Part shown: in pieces, positions 53,868 to 62,134 of the stretch | Position numbering within the stretch: the first letter of the stretch is position 1 | How the letters are laid out: every line of letters begins with the position of its first letter | DNA from: Candidatus Melainabacteria bacterium | GTDB lineage: Bacteria > Cyanobacteriota > Vampirovibrionia > Obscuribacterales > Obscuribacteraceae | Reading direction: 5' to 3' | Assembly: GCA_003963305.1 (NCBI GenBank) | Contig: RXJR01000036.1 | Coordinates: forward strand, 1-64,000 | Length of the DNA stretch: 64,000 nt | Notes under the pieces: generated by a model | Database searches by the model: none | Told to the model about the DNA's origin: nothing | Seen by the model: only the letters and a program-made list of their open reading frames with translations | Made by a program: the position numbers and the translations under genes

Positions 53868-54640
53868 CGACCAAAGTTTTCTATATCAATCAGCCCGCGA
53901 CGGATTGCTTCTACAACAACGCGTACTCGCATGTTGACTGTACCGCCATCGTGATCGAGTGCTTTCAATTGATCTTGATCGAGCAACTTTTGAAATATCA
54001 GAGTGATGCGATTTTGAATTCCACGCACGCTGACATTCTGCCTGGCCGCAATCGCTCTGTCAGTCAAGCCAAGCGCCATATCCACAAGTGTGGCGTATTC
54101 GGCATCGCTAAGCGAGCTATTACCGAACGTTCGTCGTGACTGGCTGGTGAGAGGATCGATAAAAGTGCAGTTATGACTGAGCACACACTCGATACCATAT
54201 CTAATGCGCTCAACACTCTGTCCTTTAAAGATGTAGCCGAAGACGGCACGGCCGGGCACAATCTTTTCGATCTTCCGAAGGTGCCACTCTTTGTATGAAT
54301 CGGCAAGAAAAATGATCTTAGCTTGCGGATTATGTAACCACATACGAGCAGCGGCCTCGAACACGTTGGCATCAGCTGCTTTCAAATCGAGAACAATCAG
54401 ATCCGTTTTCTTGATCTTGTATGAATTGAGGGCTTCATCACCTGTTCTTACAAATGTAATCGCCACAGTAGACTTGCTAGAATCAGTGAATAATTGCCTG
54501 TAAGATGCACGCAACTGCTCTGACTGCTCGGCGACCAAAATGTGCACAGCAACGGGTTCTGCCTCCAACGGGGCAATTGGAGCAAAAGATAGTAACGAAG
54601 AGGCGGAATGGCTTGTGAGGAAATTCGTTTGCATTTGCAT
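53828..54640 (-). CDS. NarL/LuxR-like response regulator
   Basis: 271 residues from the ATG at 54640. The frame is open upstream to 54931 but there it translates the 14-bp repeat array and is improbable. Receiver-like domain about 32-150 with D85 (LIVLDLKAAD) and K139; the acidic pair is only E38-Q39, so metal binding may be weak. Helix-turn-helix of the LuxR type about 180-230 (LSDAEYATLVDMALGLTDRAIA), where the usual Glu in LTxRE is replaced. It overlaps the convergent TPR gene by 40 bp. Confidence 0.78.
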   Translation of the reverse strand: MQMQTNFLTSHSASSLLSFAPIAPLEAEPVAVHILVAEQSEQLRASYRQLFTDSSKSTVAITFVRTGDEALNSYKIKKTDLIVLDLKAADANVFEAAARMWLHNPQAKIIFLADSYKEWHLRKIEKIVPGRAVFGYIFKGQSVERIRYGIECVLSHNCTFIDPLTSQSRRTFGNSSLSDAEYATLVDMALGLTDRAIAARQNVSVRGIQNRITLIFQKLLDQDQLKALDHDGGTVNMRVRVVVEAIRRGLIDIENFGRYERDLLEFVQSR

Positions 54641-54793
54641 CTGGCAGAACCCGTTTGTTGTGTACAGATGAAATCGTATGCCAGAAGACCTAACCGACTC
54701 CTGTCCAACTTCTAACCGATTTCTAACCACGCCTGAAATTCTGCTGTCTGCGAAAAATCGGAACGAGAGCGTCCCAGTTCCAATCCTGTTCAT

Positions 54794-54881
54794 CAGTCCC
54801 TGTTCGCCAGTCCCTGTTCGCCAGTCCCTGTTCGCCAGTCCCTGTTCGCCAGTCCCCGTTCGCCAGTCCCCGTTAGTCAGT
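54794..54881. repeat. 14-bp tandem repeat, 6 copies
   Basis: Unit CAGTCCCTGTTCGC: four perfect copies (54794-54849), then two variants to 54877 and a partial copy. The right end enters the last codons of the SWIM gene (stop at 54873-54875). On the minus strand the array lies between the SWIM stop and the response regulator start. The 14-bp period does not keep a reading frame, so it is probably non-coding. Confidence 0.9.
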
Positions 54882-55832
54882 ACTGGAGAATCGCTCGTCA
54901 GCCAAATCGCGAATAGCATTCTCACTGCCAATTTTGTAGACCTCCTCTAAGGTCGCAAGAAATGGATAGCTGGAACGCCAGAAAGAGATATGACCCAACC
55001 TTTTGGGCAATGCCGCATTCGCCGCCGGCCTGTGCACTGCCCCGACGAGATGACTTACATTGTGAACCTTCCAAAAATCTCCGAGGGGCAAAGTTGGGCG
55101 CTCCGTCTTTCTCTTTGAAGCAGTCCTTGTCGTTTTATTCTCAACCGAACTTGGCTCGCCTTCTTCCTTAGAAGATTTACGGAGACCAGCTCCACCCTTT
55201 GACTTGGATACAGTCGGTTCTTCCGCTTTACGGACTGGCGGCGACGAAGTTGTAATCAGATCGATCAACTTCTCCTTGCTCAGACCGCGCATACGAAATA
55301 TCAAAAATGGATCTCGGTCAAATTCCTCACTGAGCAGATAATAAACTGAGGCAATATGCTTGCATGGATTGGAATAATCAGGGCACGAACAGTCTGTAGC
55401 AAAATCATTCATACTTGCTGGAAACAGCGAAACGCCATGCTCTGCAAAAAGCTTTTCAATATCCTCAGGCATCTCGGCCGCGAGCAGTTTTGCGGCAACA
55501 ATAGCTTGATTGAAAGCCGTTTCCGACAGAAGAACCCACTTATCCACGGGAATTGTTTTCACGCCGATGTGCACGCTGTACGGCTGCAACCGCGAGCCCT
55601 GAACCCTGGCGGATATAGAGCCTTCCTGAATGTCGATTGAGAGCACCTGCCCGCGTCTTGCGTAGACCCGACCACGACCTAAACGCCCTCCCAGATCCAG
55701 CTCCTCGATCACATTGATCCAACGCCTGGCCCACCATGTCTTACCGAATTTTCCGCGTTCATTTTGCGACTTGATGCCACCACGAGCAATGCGTGGGCCA
55801 TAGCGTGAATTAAAAATGTCATCATGAGACAT
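54873..55832 (-). CDS. SWIM zinc-finger protein
   Basis: 319 residues. The SWIM motif is visible as C148-S-C150 ... C157-K-H159, a zinc finger thought to bind DNA or protein. The N terminus (SRYGPRIARGGIKSQNERG...) is the conserved start of bacterial SWIM proteins; the middle is Ser/Lys-rich and disordered (about 200-255). The start codon directly follows the stop of the SNF2 gene (TAAATG), so the two are translated together, a pairing common in bacteria. The last codons lie inside the 14-bp repeat. Confidence 0.88.
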   Translation of the reverse strand: MSHDDIFNSRYGPRIARGGIKSQNERGKFGKTWWARRWINVIEELDLGGRLGRGRVYARRGQVLSIDIQEGSISARVQGSRLQPYSVHIGVKTIPVDKWVLLSETAFNQAIVAAKLLAAEMPEDIEKLFAEHGVSLFPASMNDFATDCSCPDYSNPCKHIASVYYLLSEEFDRDPFLIFRMRGLSKEKLIDLITTSSPPVRKAEEPTVSKSKGGAGLRKSSKEEGEPSSVENKTTRTASKRKTERPTLPLGDFWKVHNVSHLVGAVHRPAANAALPKRLGHISFWRSSYPFLATLEEVYKIGSENAIRDLADERFSSTD

Positions 55833-58800
55833 TTACACAGAAACCTCGTCGCTCAACTTGAACAGCTTTTTCAAATCCTCGTTCGACATTTGAGAAATCC
55901 AGGCTTCACCAGAACCAACGACGACGTCTGCAGTCTTCTGCTTTTCTTCTATGAGTTTGTCGATCTTTTCTTCCAGAGTGCCGGCAGTTATGAACTTGTG
56001 CACCTGTACATTTTTCTTCTGCCCGATACGAAAGGCACGATCACTGGCTTGATTCTCCACGGCAGGATTCCACCATCTATCATAATGAAAAACATGATTG
56101 GCAGCTGTCAAATTTAATCCCGTCCCTCCCGCCTTTAGAGACAAAACAAAGAGCGATGGTCCGTCTTGCGATTGAAATCGTTCAACCATCTGGTCACGCA
56201 ATTTTCTGGGTGTACCGCCGTGCAAGAAAAGCACTTCTTCGCCAAACTTTTCCTGCAAATGCTGCTTTAGAAGTTTGCCCATCTCAGCAAATTGAGTAAA
56301 AATCAAAGCCTTCTCGCCACAACGCAAAATCTCTTCAAGCATTTCAATGAGGCGCTCGAGCTTTCCCGACCGCCCCTCGAGAGCAGAATTATCACCAGCA
56401 AAGTGCGCTGGATGATTGCAGACTTGCTTCATCTGAACAACACCAGAGAGAAGTATCGCCAACCGCTCCTGATTAGAAGCCTGAGCCATGCGCTCAGCCA
56501 CAGAGTCCACCACAGCAGTGTATAAAGTCACCTGCTCTCGAGTAAGTGAACAAAAGACCTTCATTTCCATTTTGTCAGGCAAATCGTTGATAATGCTTTT
56601 ATCTGTTTTCAGTCTACGCAAAATAAATGGCTGGGTAATTGACTTCAAGAGTAGCTGCGCTGAGTGACTCCGATCTACTTGAATAGGAATAAGAAATTGA
56701 TCGCGGAAACTATACAGCGAACCCAGTAGATTAGGATTGAGAAAATCCATTATCGAATACAAATCAGTCACACTGTTCTCGACCGGTGTTCCTGTTAGCG
56801 CGATGCGATAAAGACTGCGCAGGCTTCTTGCAGCAGCCGCTTGTTTTGTCTGATAGTTTTTGATGTTCTGAGCTTCGTCCAGAACCAAGCCGGACCATTC
56901 CACTTTCTGCAACTGCTCCAAATCGCGATCAAGCAGACCATATGAGGAAATGACAATGTCATTTTGATTTGCATTTTCCAGGAATGTAGCGCCTTTCTTG
57001 CGCTTGCCACCATGATGCACCATGACGCGCAGGTCAGGAGAGAATTTCGATGCTTCTCTAACCCAGTTACTTACAACAGAAGTGGGACACACAAGCAGTG
57101 TCGGTCCCACCACACCTTCATTCTTATACTTCTGAATCAGAGCCAGTGTTTGAATCGTCTTGCCAAGCCCCATATCATCAGCAAGACAGGCTCCCATGCC
57201 AAACTGGGACAAAAAATTCAACCAGGAATAACCGCGCTTTTGATAATCTCTGAGCTCACCGGCAAAAGCATCGGGTGCGGAAACTTCGGACATCACTTGT
57301 GGTGCAGTCAACTTCGCCAGAAATTTGCGAACCCAGCCTTGCGCATTAACTTCAACTTCAGTACCGTCCTCGGTTGCTCCAGTGAGAGCAAGTTTTACAA
57401 TCTCGTCTAATCGTGCTTTCTTGCGAGCCTTCTTTTGCAGAAATTCGATTGCAGCTTTGATGTCCTCTTTTGATACAAGAACCCATTGACCACGAATCTT
57501 AACAAGCGGAGTCTTGAGCGAGGCCAGCGTCATCAACTCATCCTCGGACAGCGTCTCGTCACCAAGCGCCAGCTCCCAGTCGAAGTAAAAAACATTCTCC
57601 GCACCGAAGCGCCCTTTCACTCTCCTTGCTATATCTTCTTCCTCTGGGTTACCAGTTTTATCCTCGGCACCACTTTCAGTACCATCACCGATATTCGCCT
57701 TTTTCTTCAGTTTCGCCTTTTCACCTTTTCGCCACCAGGCTGGAAGCATGACACCGAAACCAGCTTGCTCCAATGCCGGAACGGTTTCTGTGAGGAACTG
57801 GAATGCACCGGTATTGTCCAGAGCAAACCCTGATGGTGTAGGGCTTTTTAAACTTTCACCAACTCGATCAGAGAGACGCGATGCCATGCCCAACGAACGC
57901 AAAAGCTGCTCTCGTGGGTTAAAATTGGCAGAATCAAATGTCTTCTTCACCGCACCCGTATTTAACCAGGCGTCCTCAGCTGGTATAAGCAAACTCTGGT
58001 CGTTCACACACTGCAGCAGATAATGAACACGCCAATTCTTATCTGTGCACGCATCGTTTTCCTTTGTCGATGTGCGACTCTTCTTTTCACTCACCGGTTC
58101 TCCAGGCGGCGGCTCGTCCAAACGAAAACAAAGTCTAAACTGAGAGTACTCACTGATCAGGAGCGGGCGCTCCCACTCCTCCAGCTCCGTGACAAACTTT
58201 TTTATCTCGTCATCATCGAAATTCATGCGCCCACTGGCGGTTGAAAGTGAGTGCATCCAGCAGTCATGGACACTGAGATACTTGTTTTTACTCAGATACA
58301 TCGACGTCACCACACGCGAGCTCGCTTGCCGCACTGAGTCATCGACAAAAGCAGTCACATAGTTACTGACCAACTCATATGGAGTTGGCGCACTTCTATC
58401 GATTTCGGCGGTCGACGAAGGCACTGCGTTAAGAGCGCGCACCACAGGCGGCATCAGCTCGGTGAATCCCTGGAAAGCATCACGATCTGCCGGTGTTAAA
58501 ACCGGCTTCCAACGTCCGTAGTAAATATCGCCTTTGAGCATGACACCGGGCAGATATTGCTGGCGGGCAACCAGAGCAGCGCCGAATCGAGCCAGCTGGA
58601 TGATATACGAGAATTCCGCCCCCAGAATTATTCCTGGCGAGAGAATGTGACCGCGATCCGCACGTTCTACAAGAGAGACTATTTCGAGCGCATGCAGGGA
58701 CACCGTGTCGACTATCCACGACAGATGCTTCACGGGAGAGGGCATTTCAAAATCGTCCGCGCACAACAACCGGCTGGAAGGAACTGGAAGCTGCTCGGTG

Positions 58801-59030
58801 GAAGGCAACCAGACCTGCACTGTAGCGGCTCGACACGTATCCATTTCAGCAGGAACTGCTGCCGGATCGATGGCTTGCAGCAATTTTGCATATGAACAAG
58901 CGTAAGGATGCCGCCCGCCTCGCCTCCCCCTCTTTACTACATCCAGGCTAGTAAATTTTTGGGCAGGAAATGATTCCTCAGCCCAGAGGACTACCTCGTC
59001 GTTTAACAATCCGGCATGCAAGATTATCAA
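55833..59030 (-). CDS. SNF2-family helicase/ATPase
   Basis: 1065 residues, TTG start with AAGG about 5 bases before. The N-terminal half (about 1-590) is the bacterial SNF2-associated region, with a charged Lys/Glu segment near 430-460. The motor has motif I DDMGLGKT (K624), motif II D718-E-A-Q, LTGTPVENS, then the second lobe with LIFTQFAEMG, SLKAGGTGLNLT and the arginine-finger motif DRAFRIGQ. The DEAQ form is normal for the HepA/RapA-like bacterial group. Likely remodels or removes protein from DNA or RNA polymerase. Divergent from the calpain-like gene with 59 bp between start codons. Confidence 0.95.
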   Translation of the reverse strand: MIILHAGLLNDEVVLWAEESFPAQKFTSLDVVKRGRRGGRHPYACSYAKLLQAIDPAAVPAEMDTCRAATVQVWLPSTEQLPVPSSRLLCADDFEMPSPVKHLSWIVDTVSLHALEIVSLVERADRGHILSPGIILGAEFSYIIQLARFGAALVARQQYLPGVMLKGDIYYGRWKPVLTPADRDAFQGFTELMPPVVRALNAVPSSTAEIDRSAPTPYELVSNYVTAFVDDSVRQASSRVVTSMYLSKNKYLSVHDCWMHSLSTASGRMNFDDDEIKKFVTELEEWERPLLISEYSQFRLCFRLDEPPPGEPVSEKKSRTSTKENDACTDKNWRVHYLLQCVNDQSLLIPAEDAWLNTGAVKKTFDSANFNPREQLLRSLGMASRLSDRVGESLKSPTPSGFALDNTGAFQFLTETVPALEQAGFGVMLPAWWRKGEKAKLKKKANIGDGTESGAEDKTGNPEEEDIARRVKGRFGAENVFYFDWELALGDETLSEDELMTLASLKTPLVKIRGQWVLVSKEDIKAAIEFLQKKARKKARLDEIVKLALTGATEDGTEVEVNAQGWVRKFLAKLTAPQVMSEVSAPDAFAGELRDYQKRGYSWLNFLSQFGMGACLADDMGLGKTIQTLALIQKYKNEGVVGPTLLVCPTSVVSNWVREASKFSPDLRVMVHHGGKRKKGATFLENANQNDIVISSYGLLDRDLEQLQKVEWSGLVLDEAQNIKNYQTKQAAAARSLRSLYRIALTGTPVENSVTDLYSIMDFLNPNLLGSLYSFRDQFLIPIQVDRSHSAQLLLKSITQPFILRRLKTDKSIINDLPDKMEMKVFCSLTREQVTLYTAVVDSVAERMAQASNQERLAILLSGVVQMKQVCNHPAHFAGDNSALEGRSGKLERLIEMLEEILRCGEKALIFTQFAEMGKLLKQHLQEKFGEEVLFLHGGTPRKLRDQMVERFQSQDGPSLFVLSLKAGGTGLNLTAANHVFHYDRWWNPAVENQASDRAFRIGQKKNVQVHKFITAGTLEEKIDKLIEEKQKTADVVVGSGEAWISQMSNEDLKKLFKLSDEVSV

Positions 59031-59089
59031 GAGCCTTCTCTCCCTGGGTACATAATATCCATACTTGAGGAACTAAAGGGTACAAACGT

Positions 59090-60433
59090 ATGTCAACGCG
59101 TTCGCTAAACTGCCTGTCTATCCTTATTCTTGGTTTGAGCATTCAATTCAGCTGCGGTAGCGCCGCTCAGGCGATCAACCCACCAAAAAATTCAGCCGTT
59201 GCGAAACCAGGCACCTCATCTCAGACAGAAGTCGACATCCGCAACGCTTATGGCTTATATACGCAACAGAAGTATGCAGCTTCTGCAGACGCTTTCGAAT
59301 CGATTATCAAAAAATCGCCACCAAACGCCAAGCTCTATTACTTTGCCGTGTTGTCAAATCGGGCTGCCAATCGCAACAATCGAGCCAAGCAGTTAGCTGG
59401 ATATGTAATCGGTCACTTCGGCGGTAGCACGGAAAGCAGCTATTGCAAGACCATGTTTCCTGATGTGGCAGGTGGCGCTCAGACGCAAGAGCCAGACCTG
59501 CCCGAGTCAGTTAGAGCGGCGCTCCCCCCGGCGATGCAGGCCATGTTGCAGACGCCGGAAGGCAGAGCTGCGGTGCGAGAAGCGATGGCCAAAGATCCGA
59601 AAAATTTCGAGACAGTTCGTCAGGCCGAAAAGCAAGGACTGATTAATCAAAGAACAATCAAAGCCGCCAAACTGGCGATGACACCCAAACCAGTCTTCGG
59701 CGAAAAGACAGGCACGACGCGTCCATTCACTGCGGCAGACATCGCCCGCGATGGAGCCGCGGGAATCGATCAAAGCAGATTTCCCAACTGCTGGTTTGAA
59801 GCTTCAATGTCGGCACTGGCAGAACTGCCCAGAGGGCAGGCGCTAATGGCCAATATGATCCGCTATGGAGAAAAGGGCTCATATGTTGTGCGTTTTCCCG
59901 GTGACGGTAACGAATATGTGGTCACCCAAGATTTCCTCGACGAAACTGGAATTCATGATAAAGCGCTCTGGGCATCAATAATCGAGTGTGCCCAGGTGCA
60001 AAAGTTTCCGGGTAACGCTGGCGCAGAAGGAGCACAGGCAGACCAGTCTCGTCTCGAAGTAGGGCTGCAATGCATAACCGGTTGCAAGGCTGAAGTGATC
60101 TCACCATCCACTTGCAGCCAGCAGGAACTCTCCAGATTTATTGGAGGGGCAGTATCGTCGAAAAATCCAATCGTTGCCGGCACGTACTGGGCCGGAGTAA
60201 TTGGCAGTCTGCCTGAACTGGTAGTGCCCCAGCACGCCTATACGATAATCGGATTCGATGCTGCCAAAAATATGATCATGATTCGAAACCCGCATGGAGC
60301 TAATTCACAACGCTTCGCCAGCACCACTGACCCCGGACATCTGGAATTTGAACAACTCAATGATGGCGTATTCAAAATGAGCATTCCGTTGTTTCAAAAG
60401 TATTTCCATTCCATTGCCAGATCATTTATCTAG
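59090..60433 (+). CDS. secreted calpain-like cysteine protease
   Basis: 447 residues, AGGG about 8 bases before the ATG. Signal peptide about 1-29 (ILGLSIQFSCGSAAQA). A short TPR-like region (about 45-115) and a linker precede the protease domain (about 210-445). Catalytic residues of the papain-fold C2 family: Q228 and C234 in DQSRFPNCWF, H382 in PQHAYTIIGFD, and N400 in IRNPHG (calpains have LRNPWG). No calcium-binding EF hand is present. Secreted calpain-like proteases are rare in bacteria; substrate unknown. The gene is alone on its strand, followed by a 590-bp gap. Confidence 0.83.
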   Translation: MSTRSLNCLSILILGLSIQFSCGSAAQAINPPKNSAVAKPGTSSQTEVDIRNAYGLYTQQKYAASADAFESIIKKSPPNAKLYYFAVLSNRAANRNNRAKQLAGYVIGHFGGSTESSYCKTMFPDVAGGAQTQEPDLPESVRAALPPAMQAMLQTPEGRAAVREAMAKDPKNFETVRQAEKQGLINQRTIKAAKLAMTPKPVFGEKTGTTRPFTAADIARDGAAGIDQSRFPNCWFEASMSALAELPRGQALMANMIRYGEKGSYVVRFPGDGNEYVVTQDFLDETGIHDKALWASIIECAQVQKFPGNAGAEGAQADQSRLEVGLQCITGCKAEVISPSTCSQQELSRFIGGAVSSKNPIVAGTYWAGVIGSLPELVVPQHAYTIIGFDAAKNMIMIRNPHGANSQRFASTTDPGHLEFEQLNDGVFKMSIPLFQKYFHSIARSFI

Positions 60434-61024
60434 TAGCGAGATAGAAGCATCAACGATCACTGCTGCGCACCAGTTTCGGTGTCATAATGCCACCAATCAG
60501 TCATCGCTCCACCAGAAACTGCAAACAGATGAGTCTAGCTCTTACTGCCGAGATTGACAGACCAAGCCTGTTATCCTTGACGCGTTTTGAAAATGATTTC
60601 GGAAATCATTTGAATCAAACTTTCTCTAAGTTTTTATTCTCAAACGATCACTATCAAAAATTGGGTGTATGATAATCGCGCCTGCTCCTCTCCCGTGGAG
60701 AGTGCGAATAAAGTCTTCATCAGCCTCAACGCATGCTCAGTGCAAACATATATGCGACTGCAACTGCTGGATCGAGACTAATAAAGTGATGACTTGAACC
60801 GCCTTCGACCACGCTAAAGCTGAGCTACAACTAGATCCCACAACAGTTAACCGGTGAGACAGCGCGAGACGCGCTTCGCTCTCAGTCGCTTAGCAATAAG
60901 AACTTTAAAGCTTGTCGTCAGAAAACGACAAACATTTTCTAGCGCCTCAGCTTAGAGCGACAGATGGCTCAGAGAGAAAGTCACCGAATCACCCCCAAGA
61001 GCAAAAAAAGACTCGCAAGAGTCA
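60434..61024. other. long non-coding gap with two palindromes
   Basis: 591 bp. A perfect inverted repeat AAATGATTT-CGG-AAATCATTT lies at 60591-60611, and TTGTCGT/ACGACAA at 60912-60931 forms a 7-bp stem with a 6-base loop. A 61-codon open frame at 60487 has no ribosome binding site and no family resemblance. I see no tRNA. A weak terminator or an operator are both possible for the first palindrome. Confidence 0.5.
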
Positions 61025-61996
61025 ATGGAAACAGTCAGGAAACCCAAAGGATACCCAGTAGATATGCACTTTCAGAAACTTCTTGGACTTGCGACAAGCT
61101 TGTTCCTCTTTACCGCTTCGAGCACGCCAGCCCAGAACCAGTCTGTCCCGGAACTGAAAGATATAAACCTGACGACGCTGCACTACGGAAGTGACAAAAA
61201 TCAGACCATCGACCTGTACCTGCCAAAGCATTATCGACACCCGCTTCCTATAGTGCTCTGGATCCATGGTGGCGGATTCAGTACCGGCGACAAAAAAGAT
61301 ACGGTTCCTATTTACTTGCTCAAGATCGGATTCGCAGTGGCGAGTATGAACTATAGACTCGACAATGAAGTCTCGTTTCCGGCACAATTATTCGACTGCA
61401 AAGGAGCAATTCGGCGGCTGCGTGGGGCAGCCAAACAATTCAAACTGGATCCGACAAAAATTGTGGCTTTTGGTACGTCTGCAGGCGGGACATTAGCAGC
61501 ACTGCTGGGAACAACCAACGGAAACAGACAACTGGACGGGCACGTTTCAGATAACGGCCTATCCACAAGCGTGCAGGCAGTAATTGATTTCAGCGGTATC
61601 AGTGATTTTAAGGCATTCCTATCCACGGCAACTCCCTCAACAGAAGTCAATTTGAAACGCTTCCTCGGTTCAGCAACGGGCAAAATGTCAACCAGAGCGA
61701 ACTTAGCAAGTCCAACCAGGATAGCCACCAAGCAGTTGCCTCCATTTCTTATCGTTCATGGCACAAACGACAAGGTGGTGCCTGTATCCCAGAGTCAACA
61801 GCTTTTTCAAGTAGTGAAAAAAGCCGGTGGCGATGCAAAATTAGTAGTTATCAAAGATGGGGGACATAGCCTGCGTGGCTACACACCCGCTGGCTACGTG
61901 GTGCAATTCTTGACACAGAAATTTGACCTGGACGGACAAAACGGGGGAAAAATGTCGACAGCGGCGGCTCTGCGTGAGTTAAACATGCCAAAATAA
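61025..61996 (+). CDS. secreted alpha/beta hydrolase (esterase/lipase type)
   Basis: 323 residues from 61025, or 310 from the ATG at 61064, which gives a cleaner signal peptide (MHFQKLLGLATSLFLFTASS). Oxyanion motif HGGGF, nucleophile elbow GTSAGG, Asp in HGTNDKVVP and His in DGGHSLRG: the full Ser-Asp-His triad of the BD-FAE/hormone-sensitive-lipase-like group. Probably a periplasmic or secreted esterase acting on acylated sugars or small esters. Stands alone; no linkage to the acylation locus except by inference. Confidence 0.88.
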   Translation: METVRKPKGYPVDMHFQKLLGLATSLFLFTASSTPAQNQSVPELKDINLTTLHYGSDKNQTIDLYLPKHYRHPLPIVLWIHGGGFSTGDKKDTVPIYLLKIGFAVASMNYRLDNEVSFPAQLFDCKGAIRRLRGAAKQFKLDPTKIVAFGTSAGGTLAALLGTTNGNRQLDGHVSDNGLSTSVQAVIDFSGISDFKAFLSTATPSTEVNLKRFLGSATGKMSTRANLASPTRIATKQLPPFLIVHGTNDKVVPVSQSQQLFQVVKKAGGDAKLVVIKDGGHSLRGYTPAGYVVQFLTQKFDLDGQNGGKMSTAAALRELNMPK

Positions 61997-62134
61997 TTGC
62001 CAAAGAATCGGTAAGCCCACACCTGTCACAGATATCTGACACGCTCCTGCGCAGCTCTATGCTAGGATTGTCGGACTGTTGGGTTATAAAATGATTCTGG
62101 TATAGCCGCTCAGAATCAGAAAACTGGGAAGCGA

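Noticed and set aside
54641-54931. 97-residue extension of the LuxR-type regulator
   Set aside because: It reads through the 14-bp repeat and the 3' end of the SWIM gene, and has no domain.
60487-60672. 61-codon open frame in the gap after the calpain-like gene
   Set aside because: No ribosome binding site, no family resemblance, and it includes the palindrome at 60591; probably non-coding.
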